Shown: one piece after another, positions 24,659 through 34,513 of the stretch
Layout: each line of letters starts with the position of its first letter
How positions within the stretch are numbered: position 1 is the first letter of the stretch
Translations under genes and position numbers: made by a program
Source of the DNA: Rhodobacterales bacterium
GTDB taxonomy: Bacteria > Myxococcota_A > UBA796 > GCA-2862545
NCBI GenBank assembly: GCA_009936995.1
Contig: JAACDH010000488.1
Span: forward strand, 1-37,321
Reading direction: 5' to 3'
Length of the DNA: 37,321 bases
The notes under the pieces: model-generated
Databases searched by the model: none
What the model saw: only the letters and a program-made list of their open reading frames with translations
What the model was told of the DNA's origin: nothing

Positions 24659-26095
24659 TTAGCGGGGCCCGGTGGTTCCTGTGCCGCTGCCTGTCGCTGC
24701 GGCGGTGATCAGTGGCAGGGTGACGACGAACGCGGCGCCCCCGAGTTGGGCGGTTTGCAGTACGAGTGTGCCGCCTGCGCGCTCGACCAAGGTGCGGGCG
24801 GAGGTGAGGCCGAGGCCTGTCCCGCCATCGCTTTCGCGCATCGTGAAGAATGGCTCGAAGATCTGACGCTGCACCTCGGCGGGAACCCCCGGCCCGTCGT
24901 CCTCGACGCGGATCTGCAAGCTGGCGTCCGCGACAATGAGCGTCGTGGAGATCTGCCCCTTCCCATCGAGCGCGTTGATCGCGTTCTGGACGAGGTTCAT
25001 GACGATCTGTAGGCACTGCGACTCGGAGAGCGGCACCCTGTCGCCGGTCGGCTCACCGACGGGCGGTCGTTCGAAATGCAGCAAGATGCCCGGAGGGACG
25101 AGCCGCGGCACCGCGACGGCGATTGCGTCGAGGGCGGCGTAGAGGAGGCTCGAGCGCTCGGAGTGCATCTGGGTGCGGCTGAAGGCGACGAGGTCCTGGG
25201 TGAGATCGCGGGCTTGCCGACATCCTTGTTCGAGGATGTCGATCGACTCAGTCATCTCGGAGTCTTCCTCGGGGGCCGCCTCTCGGATGCTGGCGGCCGC
25301 CATGAACATCACGGAGAGGAAATTATTGAAGTCATGCGCGATGGTTCCCGCCATCTGTCCGAGTGCCTCGAGGCGCTGGGCCTGTTCCAGCTCTGCTTGC
25401 AGGCGCCGCTGTTCGGCGTGAGCGTCGATGAGATCGGTGAGATCGACCCCGATGATCAGGGCTTGATGCACGAGCGAGTGGCGGTCTTGAAGCGGCTGGA
25501 GCGTAAGCTGGAAGTGACGGCTTCGGCCAGCGGAGTCGGTGCCATCGGTCCGGAGCGCCTGCTCGCTGCCGGTCTCGAACATTTGGGTCAGCCGGTCGTG
25601 GAAGGCACCTGTGAGCTGCGGAAGGCTTGCGCGGGAGACCACCTCGACGCGCTCGCGGACGAGGGCGTCGAAGGCCGCGTTGCGGAACACCAGGCGACCC
25701 GACCGGTCGACGACGAAGAACACCGTCGGGGTTTGATCGAGCAGATCCGTGAGAAAGCGATTGCTGCGCTGTCGCTCTCCCGCGCGGCGCCGCTCTGCCG
25801 TCCGATCGACGAAGGTGAGGACGAAGCCGGTGCCGTCACTGGGGCTCACGCCAATTCGTAGATCTCGGTCGCCGATGTCGGCATCCCGCGTAGTCGTCGT
25901 GTCGAACCACAGGGCGAAACCCGAGCGCCGTACGCGCTCGAGGAGACGGGTCCACGGGGCGTGCTCCCGATTGGGAATCAGGGCTTCAATTCTCTGCGGT
26001 GCTGCTCCGAGCAGTCGCAGGGCTTGGGAGGTAAGGGGCCGTACGACCCCGTCCTCGAGTTGTGCCATGGGCGCCAGGACTGTTTCCCAGTTCAT
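24659..26095 (-). CDS. PAS-domain sensor histidine kinase
   Basis: A 478-residue soluble kinase. An N-terminal segment (to about 110) and a PAS domain (about 113-225, PTVFFVVDRSGRLVFRN) precede a coiled linker (RRLQAELEQAQRLEALGQ). The phospho-acceptor is His254 in GTIAHDFNNFLSVMF. The ATPase shows the N-box (NLVQNAINAL), G1 (DDGPGVP) and G2 (GGTGLGL). There are no membrane segments and no receiver domain. Its ATG overlaps the stop of the upstream ATPase/TPR gene (ATGA), so the two are one operon. In many relatives the ATPase/TPR and kinase parts are a single giant protein. No response regulator is adjacent. Confidence 0.9.
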   Translation of the reverse strand: MNWETVLAPMAQLEDGVVRPLTSQALRLLGAAPQRIEALIPNREHAPWTRLLERVRRSGFALWFDTTTTRDADIGDRDLRIGVSPSDGTGFVLTFVDRTAERRRAGERQRSNRFLTDLLDQTPTVFFVVDRSGRLVFRNAAFDALVRERVEVVSRASLPQLTGAFHDRLTQMFETGSEQALRTDGTDSAGRSRHFQLTLQPLQDRHSLVHQALIIGVDLTDLIDAHAEQRRLQAELEQAQRLEALGQMAGTIAHDFNNFLSVMFMAAASIREAAPEEDSEMTESIDILEQGCRQARDLTQDLVAFSRTQMHSERSSLLYAALDAIAVAVPRLVPPGILLHFERPPVGEPTGDRVPLSESQCLQIVMNLVQNAINALDGKGQISTTLIVADASLQIRVEDDGPGVPAEVQRQIFEPFFTMRESDGGTGLGLTSARTLVERAGGTLVLQTAQLGGAAFVVTLPLITAAATGSGTGTTGPR

Positions 26096-29000
26096 GGGTG
26101 GGCTCCGAGGGTGTGCGCTCGCCGGGCGAGCAGCGGCTGGGCCTGGACCCGTGTCCAGAGCTCGAGCATGGGCTCACTGGTGGACACGCCGAGCGCTTCG
26201 AGGTGTAGCTCGACCCAGGCCACGACTGCGGATGCGACACCGTGGGGGCATGTGCGCAGCTCGGAACGAAAGAAGACGCGCAGGTGGTCGAGCAGACTCG
26301 ACAGGGTCGCGATGTCGTGCCTTGCGAGGGCCGCCGGCGCCGCACCCAGCGCGAAGTACAGGTAATTGTGGGAGATCACGGCGCTGGCTAGCAGGTCGGT
26401 GCCCCGCGCGAGCCACTCTTCGACGCGCGCGTCTGTCGTGGCGACACCATCTGCACACGCCAGCGACAGGGCCGCGCCGTAACACACGCCGCCATACAGG
26501 CGTTCTCCACCGGTCTTGAGGTGCTCGAGGGTGAGCACGACGTCTCGGGCCGCCGATGTCCGATCCTCCCCGGCAAGCCGGATGTGTGCGGTGAAGGCGC
26601 GGGTCATTCCCATCAGCACCGCGGAGCCCAGCCACTCAGCCCGCTCGATTCCCCCTTGGCAGGAATCCAGAGCGTCCTGTGCGTGGTCACCCCAGAAGCA
26701 GGGCAGCGCGACATTGAGCTCGGAGAGCAAGGTGGCGCGGGTATCGCCCACCTGACAAGCCTGCTCCCAGCAGGTCCGGGCCAGCTCAGCGCCGAGGCGC
26801 CAGTCCCCCGTGTAGGTTGTGGCGATTCCGAGCATGTGCAGCGTGCTCACCTCGATGCGCCCAAAGCCGCGACTTCGGGCGAGATCGACACAACGCTGCA
26901 TGGCGTCGGCGGCTTCGGTGTACCGGCCCTGGGCGTAGAGCGCGTCTCCCATTCCGCTCAATGCCTGCGCGTAGACACGGTGTCCGGTCCATCCCTCGCC
27001 GGCCTCGCCGCTATCGGTCGCCGCTTCGACGGCCTCCAGCGTGGTGAGTGCCGACGCGTGGAAGCGTCCACACAGGTCGAGTCGCCCACGCGAGAACGCG
27101 ATCGAACCGCGAAGGTAGTCGAGGCGAGCGCTCGCGACCGGCATTGCGGCGCGGGCCCGCTCGCCATCGAGTTGGCGTGAGAGGGTGGAGATTGTTCGCT
27201 CCGCTTCGTCGAGTTGGCCAAGGACCCGGTGCGCAGAGAGTGCGCCGAGCCGCGCGCGTTGGATGGAGAGTGCGTCCTCGGCGACCTGGGCTCTGGCAAG
27301 GGCCTTTAGCGCAGCCTCGAAGCACCGCAGACTGCGTTGGCCTTCGCCCTACTCCTCGTGAATCTCGCCCTGTGCCGTCCACACCTGTGCGCACTGCGGG
27401 TCATCGGAGGCGACCGCTTCGGCCCGACCCAGTGCCGAGAGCGCCTGGAACCACCCGAACGCCTCTCGGTGGTCTCTGGCGACCTCGACAAAGGACTCGA
27501 ATGCGCGAGGGTCTCCTGCGCTCGCCCAGTGTTCAGCGCGGACCAGCAGGTCGGTGGTGGCGTCCGCGAGCTCGAGGTGGATCTGACGCCGCTGTGCATC
27601 GGCGAGCGATGAACGAATTGCGTCTCGGCCCAGCGCGTGTTGAAACCGGTGGCCGGACTCCGGTCGCACCACGAGGCCGGCGTCCTCGAGTCGAGCAAGC
27701 GCGTCGGGGGTAGCCCCGGAGATGTCGAGTGCGAGGTCGGAGTCGAAGTAGAAGCCGATGCTCGCGGCGACATCGAGGAGCGCCCGGGGGGCTGGCTGCA
27801 GGTCGTTGATTCGCTGCGCGAGCAAGGACGCAAGGGTCAGAGGCGCCGCGGCGTCCTGTACGCTTCCCACAGCGTGATGGAGGTACTGCGTGAGGTAGAG
27901 TGGGTTGCCGCCCGCCTGGAGCAGGCAACGGTCGAGCTCCGCGTCGTCGAGGAACTCCTCGGAGTGAACTTGCTACGGGTTCCGCCGGTCCCGCGCGAGC
28001 CGCGTCGCGAGTGAACGCGCGTCCTGAGACGAGAGCGGCCCGAGCTGGATGGCGGCCAGCGACTTGCCGAGCGCAGGGTGTGTTTTTCGTGGGTCGATGG
28101 ATGGCCGGCTGGTCGCGACCAGAACGAAAGGGGTGTCTCGCGTCGCCTTGGCGATCTCGGCCACGCAGAAGAGGACGGCGTCTGATGCCCAGTGGAGGTC
28201 CTCGATGACAAGCAGCGCGGGTGCGCGACGTGCGGCGTTGCGGACGCACTGGGCGATGACCTCGGCGCGTGCCGCTTCTAGCTGCTGGGGCCCAAAGCGG
28301 GACAGGATGCTTCGCCCCTCTTCTTCGAGTGGTAGGTCGAGCAGGTCGAGGAGCACAGGTAAGGCGTCGAGCCGTTCGATGGCCGCACTTGCAGCGATGA
28401 CCTTCAAGTGGAGGTCGGGCTTGTCGGCCTCCAGCGCGAACAGCGCCAGCAGGAGACGGGGCAACGGGCCCTGACGTCGCAGCGTCGCGTAGTCCACGCA
28501 GTGGGTTCGGATGCACTGCAGACCCAGCACTGCGGCCTCGGACGTGACCTCTGCGACCAGGGTGGACTTGCCCATGCCGGCTGGGGCCAACAGCATTGGG
28601 TGTCGGGCGGTCGTGGCACCGCGGGCGGCAGCTTCGAGGTACCGCAGCAGCTGTGCGCGCTCGGCCTGGCGGCCTACGACGGTGGGCACCACATGGGTGC
28701 GGGTCGTGGACATCCGGGCAAAGCTGGACGCGACGAGCGACACGTCGCCGTGGTTGGGGTCTGTGAGCTCGAATCGATCACGCCAGTTCCAGCCATCGTG
28801 CTGCTCACCGCCGAGATCCTCGAACGCGGAGCGGGTCCACAGCAGCTCGGCGGGGAGTGCACAGGCGACCCACGATCGACGCGTCGCGACGGCCAGACCT
28901 GGGCTTGACAACAGCCCGCAGCAGTTCAGTCCCGCCGCCTGAGCAGCGGAAACCAGAGGCAACCAGATGGACGCGATCTCTTCGAATGCCTCGGGCTTGT

Positions 29001-29241
29001 GACTGCGGGGGTGCAGTTGGAACCTGGCGAAACAGACATTAGCGTCGCACTTTATATACGATTTTCGACCAAGCGATTCGATGGCCTGACGCCACTCCTC
29101 TAGCGCGGTTTCCGTGACATCATTAGCCGCGGTGCACCGCACGGTGAGGTTGTACGCAATGTCGCGCGGCGCGTCCCCGACACGAGGCGGCGCGTCGTCG
29201 GCCCCTTGGGTTCGGGGGTTAGCCACTCGTTTGGCAGCCAT
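26092..29241 (-). pseudogene. STAND-type ATPase/TPR regulator interrupted by two in-frame TAGs
   Basis: One continuous frame of 1050 codons broken only by TAG at 27975-27973 (codon 423) and 27351-27349 (codon 631), with no frameshift. Order: an N-terminal domain I do not recognise (about 1-185); an AAA/STAND ATPase with Walker A (APAGMGKST, about 222) and Walker B (LLVIEDLHW, about 345); a GGNPLYLTQYL segment just after the first TAG; a helical region; and TPR-like repeats (GMGDALYAQGRYTEAADAM) to the end. Coding bias continues across both TAGs. Start ATG 29241 follows GAAGG; an ATG at 29283 has no site. It overlaps the kinase by ATGA. Such ATPases probably gate a partner kinase. Either dead or amber-read-through. 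Confidence 0.8.
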
Positions 29242-29379
29242 AACGACCTTCGCCGGGGAGGGCGTTGAGGTATGTAAAGACATGATGGGAGGCTATGATA
29301 TGTGGCTCCGGAGGGATCGCCCCAACGGTGATGCGGGGCTCGGTTAGCGAATAAGAAACACTAGTATTACCTATCCAAT

Positions 29380-29677
29380 TTACCGGCCTTCGGCAGTTAA
29401 AAGAAGCGCAAGTGTGCGGTTGAGGTCGAACGTGTCGTCTCCACGCGTGAGGGTGGCTGGCGTAGCCGTCGTACTTGGCGGTGAGGGCTTGGCTCTTGCG
29501 CGCGGCGTACTTCTCCACGGTCTCTTGGCACGTGTCCATCTTGTGGAAGACGGGCAGCTTGGACAGCACCTTGGCGTACAGTGGGATGCCGAAGATGACG
29601 CCGTCAGAAGAAGCGTAGACCCGCTCCACCCGGTAGCCGGCGCCGTGCTTGCGTATGCCGTGGAGGATAAAAAGCAT
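29380..29677 (-). pseudogene. Unrecognised small gene, probably frameshifted
   Basis: From ATG 29677 about 75 codons show strong G/C third-position bias (VYASSDGVIFGIPLYAKVLS, KMDTCQETVEKYAARKSQ). Around 29450 the bias moves to another frame (TRGDDTFDLNRTLALLLTAEGR is its end, stop TAA at 29382-29380; quoted here in part as LNRTLALLL). This suggests one frameshift in a gene of about 98 codons. No family recognised. It lies just downstream of the repeat at 29680. Confidence 0.35.
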
Positions 29678-29679
29678 TC

Positions 29680-29788
29680 GCGCACTCCCGAGGCAGTATA
29701 CCGGTTTTCGAACGTTTAGGGTGCGCGAGCGTAGAGTTAGCGCGCGTACCACCAAAGCAGGTCCGCCAGGTGCAGACGCAGGGCGGCG
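29680..29788 (-). repeat. ~110-bp dispersed repeat, copy B
   Basis: Counterpart of 1105-1213, same orientation. TATACT lies on the minus strand at 29700-29695, 18 bases upstream of the ATG of the small frame at 29677. On the minus strand the far end also encodes a short open run (LRLHLADLLWWYAR, then stop). This could mean the repeat derives from the end of a gene plus the following promoter. Confidence 0.6.
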
Positions 29789-29832
29789 TATGAGTCAACA
29801 CCCAGCGGCTACCTCCTCGTCTTCCCCACTTC

Positions 29833-30906
29833 TTACGGAATGGTCACCGCCGGATGATGCGGCTGCCACATGCCATTGATGCCTACCGGGATGTCATAAA
29901 TCCCTCCGCTGCGGTCCATGACGTACAGGTGGTCCCGCAACCAACCTCCAACGCCCGCCCCAAAGTGCAGCGATGTCGTCCAGCCTCCGGGGATCTGTGG
30001 GAAGTTTTGCACCGCACCTGTGGTGGGATCGATGCGACGGATCCGCCCGTCCGTGATGGTTACGTACAGCGAACCGCACTCGTCTACCGTCATGCCGTCG
30101 AGCTGCTCGAACCCCTCCCACAAATCGACGATCTCTATCGGCGGGTCTAGGCGGACTTGCGAGGTCACCGCCGATTTGTAGATCTCGCCGGTGTCGTCTG
30201 AGTTGAAGTAGAACCAATCGTAATTGGGCGAGAAGGTGAGTCCATCTAGGTCGTGTCCCGGCATGTTGACCATCACCTCGGGCGGCAACACCGAGTCTGG
30301 ATCGACTCGCAGAATCTGATCCGCCGCCGTGGTGAAGATCCAGCCATCTGGATGGATGATAATGCTGTTGGGTTCATCGATGCTGCCCAGCAACACCTGC
30401 GTGGACCCGTTCAGTCCAAGACGCATAAGCGCACCGCTGCCCTCGTCGGCCACCACCAAATCGCCGTCGATTAAGAAGCGAATCGCACCGACCTCAGACG
30501 AGCTGTAGGGCGCCAGAACCGTTGTATTTCCAAGGATGTCCGACTGATAGAGCAGATCGTCAGAGTCGTTAATGTTAAGCAGATGGCCCAGCGCGTCGAA
30601 GGTAAACTCCTCGCTAGTGGGAATGCCCGTGATGGTACTGTACGTCTGCGGTATCGCCGGAATGGCCGCGCACAACGGGGGCGTGGGGCTCGTGGTGCCT
30701 GTGGTGCTGGTACCCGTCGTGGTGCTGATGGTACCCGTCGTGGTGCCCGTGCTGGTGCCCGTGCTGGTGGTCAGCGGTGTACCCGTGTCGGAGCTACTGG
30801 TGCCTATTACCAGTGTTCGACCGCCACTCTGACACCCCTGGACAGCCAGTAGAGCTACTAAACCGACGCCCAGAACCCACAGATCTACCCGAATTTTGCG
30901 GATCAT
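29833..30906 (-). CDS. Propeller-like lipoprotein with Thr/Ser/Gly tether
   Basis: A 357-residue lipoprotein. The signal MIRKIRVDLWVLGVGLVALL ends in lipobox VQGC with Cys25. A low-complexity Thr/Ser/Gly tether of about 35 residues follows. The remaining 280 residues contain repeated beta-blade-like units (FDALGHLLNIN, DGDLVVADEGSG, DGWIFTTAADQILRVDP, CGSLYVTITDGRIRRIDP) of the SMP-30/NHL propeller type. It is likely an outer-surface binding protein. Start at 30906 is chosen for the lipoprotein signal; the frame opens upstream to 30999 without one. The repetitive tether is visible in DNA at 30680-30790. It ends with TAA. Confidence 0.8.
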   Translation of the reverse strand: MIRKIRVDLWVLGVGLVALLAVQGCQSGGRTLVIGTSSSDTGTPLTTSTGTSTGTTTGTISTTTGTSTTGTTSPTPPLCAAIPAIPQTYSTITGIPTSEEFTFDALGHLLNINDSDDLLYQSDILGNTTVLAPYSSSEVGAIRFLIDGDLVVADEGSGALMRLGLNGSTQVLLGSIDEPNSIIIHPDGWIFTTAADQILRVDPDSVLPPEVMVNMPGHDLDGLTFSPNYDWFYFNSDDTGEIYKSAVTSQVRLDPPIEIVDLWEGFEQLDGMTVDECGSLYVTITDGRIRRIDPTTGAVQNFPQIPGGWTTSLHFGAGVGGWLRDHLYVMDRSGGIYDIPVGINGMWQPHHPAVTIP

Positions 30907-31011
30907 CACACCATCCAGCAGGTACTCTAACGCAGACTTTACGGCTCGTCGCGGCGTTATTGCATGGCTCGGTTCCGGACCAGATTTCCCCATCCCCATC
31001 CCCGGCTCGCC

Positions 31012-31089
31012 TCAGACTCGAATGGCCACCGATTCTGGGATGCCGAGCTCCGTCATCTGGTTGAGCTCGTTGACTGCGATCATCGCCTC
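31012..31089 (-). pseudogene. IS5-type transposase C-terminal scrap
   Basis: About 25 codons ending in TGA read IAVNELNQMTELGIPESVAI, the last helix of an IS5-family transposase. It follows the IS91 remnant directly in the same orientation. Confidence 0.5.
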
Positions 31090-31722
31090 CGTTCGTAGCG
31101 GCACAGCCGTTCAAGGCCCTTTCTGTCGTCGCGCCGAATAACGACGGCGTGCAGGTCCTCGGCCAGACCGGGTTGTACCCTTGGTCTTTCCCGCAGAGCC
31201 GAGGCAGTCGGAATGGGCGGACGTGACTTCGCTGCAGTCCGCGCTCTAGCGCGCGATGTGGGTGACGAGTTGTTGAACCTCCTCGGTGGTGGGTGGAGGC
31301 ACCCTCACCCAGCGCACCGTGTCGCCATCGGCGAAGAAAACCCCCTCCAGGAGGAGCCTGTGGAAGACCTCGGCCAGTCCGGCACGATGAGTGCTCCGGT
31401 CTGGATGGACCACTGGCGGACCGTAACGTCGGGCAGTACCCGGTCGATCAGGTGCGCTGCACCTGAGCCCATCGCGCGGCCGCCCCAGGTGGGGCAAAGC
31501 GCCCGACCGTGACAGCGAACAGGCACCACCTTCGACGCACCACAGCAACATCACAGCAGGGCGAAACCAAGCGTAGGGTCGCCGCAGCGGCCGAAGCGGT
31601 CGAGGTAGCGAACCACGTGGCTCGCCACGAACCCACCGCGGTCTTCTGCCAAGTCCACCAACGTGGGCAAGCACCGGAGGACGAGGTCGTTGAGCAGTCT
31701 GTCATCTTGGGCCACCCGTCAT
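31090..31722 (-). pseudogene. IS91-type transposase remnant, copy B
   Basis: A fuller version of the 1.2 kb remnant, minus strand, in several frames: LPTLVDLAEDRGGFVASHVV (N-terminal), VRCHGRALCPTWGGRAMGSG (zinc-finger region, CPSCGGRRM in intact relatives), HLIDRVLPDVTVRQW, then FHRLLLEGVFFADGDTVRW and EEVQQLVTHIAR, and finally HAVVVIRRDDRKGLERLCRY. Frameshifts and a large deletion remove most of the catalytic core. It shares the abnormal WSIQTG junction with copy A. Confidence 0.65.
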
Positions 31723-32220
31723 CACGATGAGCACGATTCCGTTGAGCACCGGAACAATCCAGTGGACCATTCGGAAGCCAAGTGGGTGGAGAGCGTAGAT
31801 CGCGCGCCGTGGGTCGAGCGCTACGAGGGGGACCCGTGGGTGCCGCCTGGTCTGACCTCGTTGTGAGGCATCCGTTGTGCCCCGGCGCCCACCGGTAATC
31901 CACCCACGCGGTATCGAACTGAGATCTGGACCGACGCTGAGCCCGTATGGAGCTCGGAGGCGACGAAATTCAAGTCTGGCTGGTTGATGACGGACTGCTG
32001 GTGTGGCGGCGCACGCCACAGGGCCTCGAGCCGCGGGACGAGAAACTGCGATTGGTTGCGAAAACGGGTGTCAGGAACCGAAAACCCATTGCCTCGGAAC
32101 GTTTGGGGGAACGATATAACCCAATCATTCCAGCAGGTTCTTGTCCGACGGCATTGGAGATTCGTGGGTGTCCACCGTCTTGCGGCGGGGCAGCGCAGGC
32201 CGTCCCCGTCGCCACCTTCG
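31723..32220. other. Intergenic; possible membrane-gene fragment
   Basis: Mostly featureless. On the minus strand 31702-31830 shows good coding bias and a hydrophobic run (MVHWIVPVLNGIVLIVMTGG), perhaps the tail of a lost membrane protein. The short frame overlaps the start of the IS91 remnant. No ribosome site or domain. Confidence 0.3.
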
Positions 32221-33477
32221 CTAGTATGCGAACTGTATCTGCACGCGAACGCGGTCGGAAGCGGTTTCGGCCTCGTCACTCCAGATGTGGAAGTAGTCGG
32301 CCTGGATCTTCAAGGGGTGGCCAGCGATGTAGTAGCCAACGGTGCCACCGGCTTCGCGCTCGTCCACAATCGAGCTCTCGTTCGCAGCCAATCCGCCGCG
32401 ACCAAAGCTCGAGTAGCGTGCACCAACACCCATCGGGAGGCCGGGCAAGAGGTAGCCAACTTGAGCGGAGCCACCCATACCGTTCCGGGTCAGGACCACA
32501 TCGTCCGGCCCCGCTGCACCGGGCGTCATGCCATCGTTCCGCGTGCCGTCGCGGTAGAAGAACTCACTGAAGATGGTGAGCCCAGCCCACTTGGCCATGG
32601 TGTCGACAGTGACATTATTGTAGGTGACGGTGCCGTCATCTGTGTAGGAGTCACCCAGGTAACCCCTGTCTTTATCGCCGTTCGCGGTCAGGGCATATGC
32701 GGCGCCGAGGGACAGTCGGAACTTGTTCAGGCGCTTGAGGTCAGCCTCGGAGTAGTCCTTGAAATGACCAAACGGATTGACCTCGACGCGGCCCAGGTAT
32801 TGCCAACTGGGAGACGCGTCGGGACCAATCACTTCGGCCTCCCAAGAATCGCGCCCCTCGGCGATGGTCAGGCCCGTGTAGTACTTCAGCTTGTCCAGCC
32901 CACCCAGATCCTTCGAGAAGAAGTGGAAGCCGATGTCGCGATCGAGGTTGAATTCACCCTGTGCGATGGTCCGGTCCACGAACTCCTGGTTGCCCGATGA
33001 GATCACGCGTTGCCGGCTGTATAACAGCTTGTATTGGCCCACCCGTACGGAGAGGTCACGTGACTGCGTGTGCTCAGTGTAGAACGACAGAAGTGGCGTC
33101 CGACCCGGCGTCCCGTCCTTAAAAGAAAGGTCTTTCGGCGAGAATGCGAACTCCGCTTTGTACTTATTGTTCTTCCCGAACACGTTGCCCTTGAACTGTA
33201 GTCGGGCGCGGCGGGCACCAAACGTGTTGGTGGTCTCCTCTTCGCCGATGTGCAGCTCGTCGCGGAATTGGATTCGCAGCCGGGGCGCGATCGAGAAGTC
33301 TCCGTCCTCGGACGCGATGACCAGGCCGGTTCCAGGCTTGAAATAGGCCGCATCGGTGTCCGCTGGATGATTGCCGAGGTTGTGCTCATCGTTGGGCGCA
33401 AGGGGGTTGATCCGCTCTTCGTCTTCTGCGAACGCAGAAGAACTGAACAGAATTGCGGCAAGGAAGGCGTTGAGCAT
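32221..33477 (-). CDS. Phosphate-selective-type porin (OprO/OprP-like)
   Basis: A 418-residue outer-membrane porin. Signal peptide MLNAFLAAILFSSSAFA, then mature EDEERINP. Characteristic OprO/P-like segments: IAPRLRIQFRDELHIGEEET, FGARRARLQFKGNVFGKNN, VGQYKLLYSRQRVISSGNQE and the terminal strand VRVQIQFAY ending in an aromatic residue, as barrels require. The family forms anion-selective trimers for phosphate or polyphosphate. No pho genes are adjacent, so the substrate is unproven. ATG 33477 was chosen for the signal peptide; the open frame upstream to 33792 has no coding character. It ends with TAG, clearly a true stop given the aromatic C-terminus. Confidence 0.87.
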   Translation of the reverse strand: MLNAFLAAILFSSSAFAEDEERINPLAPNDEHNLGNHPADTDAAYFKPGTGLVIASEDGDFSIAPRLRIQFRDELHIGEEETTNTFGARRARLQFKGNVFGKNNKYKAEFAFSPKDLSFKDGTPGRTPLLSFYTEHTQSRDLSVRVGQYKLLYSRQRVISSGNQEFVDRTIAQGEFNLDRDIGFHFFSKDLGGLDKLKYYTGLTIAEGRDSWEAEVIGPDASPSWQYLGRVEVNPFGHFKDYSEADLKRLNKFRLSLGAAYALTANGDKDRGYLGDSYTDDGTVTYNNVTVDTMAKWAGLTIFSEFFYRDGTRNDGMTPGAAGPDDVVLTRNGMGGSAQVGYLLPGLPMGVGARYSSFGRGGLAANESSIVDEREAGGTVGYYIAGHPLKIQADYFHIWSDEAETASDRVRVQIQFAY

Positions 33478-33639
33478 CGTGTGCCCCGGGTTCGAGTTTT
33501 GCGGGACTGGATAGCCCTGTGGTGCGGCCAGTTCGATGGCGTTTCTGTGGCGAACAGGTGACAGTCCACCTGACTCAACTAAAACCGTCACAATCAGCTG
33601 ATCAGGAAGTCGCTTTGCAGTGCTTTCTCCGCGAACGAT

Positions 33640-33914
33640 CAGGGATCTCCACCCGAACGGCGCGAACAGTGGGGTCATCAGACCCGCGAATACTGGGAAG
33701 CGCAAGCTTCGAAAATAGGCGAAGAAGACTTCACCTACGTATTCGAGCTGTTTGACTCCGAGGACGGGCCGCTGCCGCTGCACAAGGTTCAAGCGATTGT
33801 CAAGTTCCTCAAGGACTACCCCGAGGAGCGCCGAATCGCAGCTTGTAAACGGGCCTGCTTCTTCGGCGTCACCGGCGTCCGAGCCTTCAAGGACACCCTC
33901 TTGCTCAAGCCTTG
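33640..33914 (+). pseudogene. IS21-type transposase (IstA) C-terminal fragment
   Basis: An open frame without a start reads QWGHQTREYWEAQA, FTYVFELFDSEDGPLPLHK and YPEERRIAACKRACFFGV. The last part matches the C-terminus of IS21 IstA (R-x-EAAC-x-RA-x-x-YG). The DDE domain is missing. It runs straight into the IstB fragment in another frame. Confidence 0.55.
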
Positions 33915-34382
33915 GGCCATCGCGCCTGCATGTCCGGACACATGGTCACATACACGTCCGCCCACACCATGTTCCGCCAACTGCGTTCTTCCAGGGTGGA
34001 CCCAAGCTTTGACCGAACCATGCTGCGCTACACCAAGCCAGACCTGCTCATCATCAACGACCTCGGCCTTCAACCATTGAAGCAAGACGAGCCCCAAGAC
34101 CTCTATGAGGTCATGCGTCACCGCTACGAGCACGGCGCCCTGGTCATCACATCAAACCGAAGCACAGCGGAATGGTATCCGCTGTTTGGCGAAGCACTTC
34201 TCGCCAGCGCAGCCATGGACCGACTGCTTCACCACTGCCACATCGTCGAACGGAACGGCGACGCCTACCGAAACCCCAAGGACATTGACAACCAGGTCGC
34301 GGAGACATCGCGGGCGCTGGCCTTGCCTTCGAACGAACTCGCGTGGCAACCTATCGAGGAACAACACGACCGCGACGACTGA
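33912..34382 (+). pseudogene. IS21 helper ATPase (IstB) lacking its N-terminus
   Basis: A 156-codon frame matching the last two thirds of IstB: SGHMVTYTSAHTMFRQL, the Walker B region KPDLLIINDLGLQPL, LYEVMRHRYEHGALVITSN and MDRLLHHCHIVERNGDAYR. The Walker A loop and DNA-binding start are deleted, and the Walker B has Asn in place of the second acidic residue. The start codon call at TTG 33912 is an artefact of truncation. The junction with the IstA tail shows one deletion removing the end of istA and the start of istB. Non-functional. Confidence 0.75.
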
Positions 34383-34513
34383 CCTGCCCGTTGAGAACCA
34401 CCGGATACAATCTCCCTAATTCTCGATGTTCCACCTTCGCCGTCAAACATCGGTTCAATGTTTAATCAGGATCTGCGATCCACCTTGGTCCTGCCTTTTC
34501 GATGACACCCTGA

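Noticed and set aside
27533-28516. 327-codon minus-strand frame bridging a TAG of the ATPase gene
   Set aside because: Arg/Pro-rich shadow. The real frame shows Walker motifs and continues on both sides of the TAG.
30680-30790. GTGGTGCCCGT-like tandem repeat
   Set aside because: Encodes the Thr/Ser/Gly tether of the lipoprotein; not a CRISPR or regulatory repeat.
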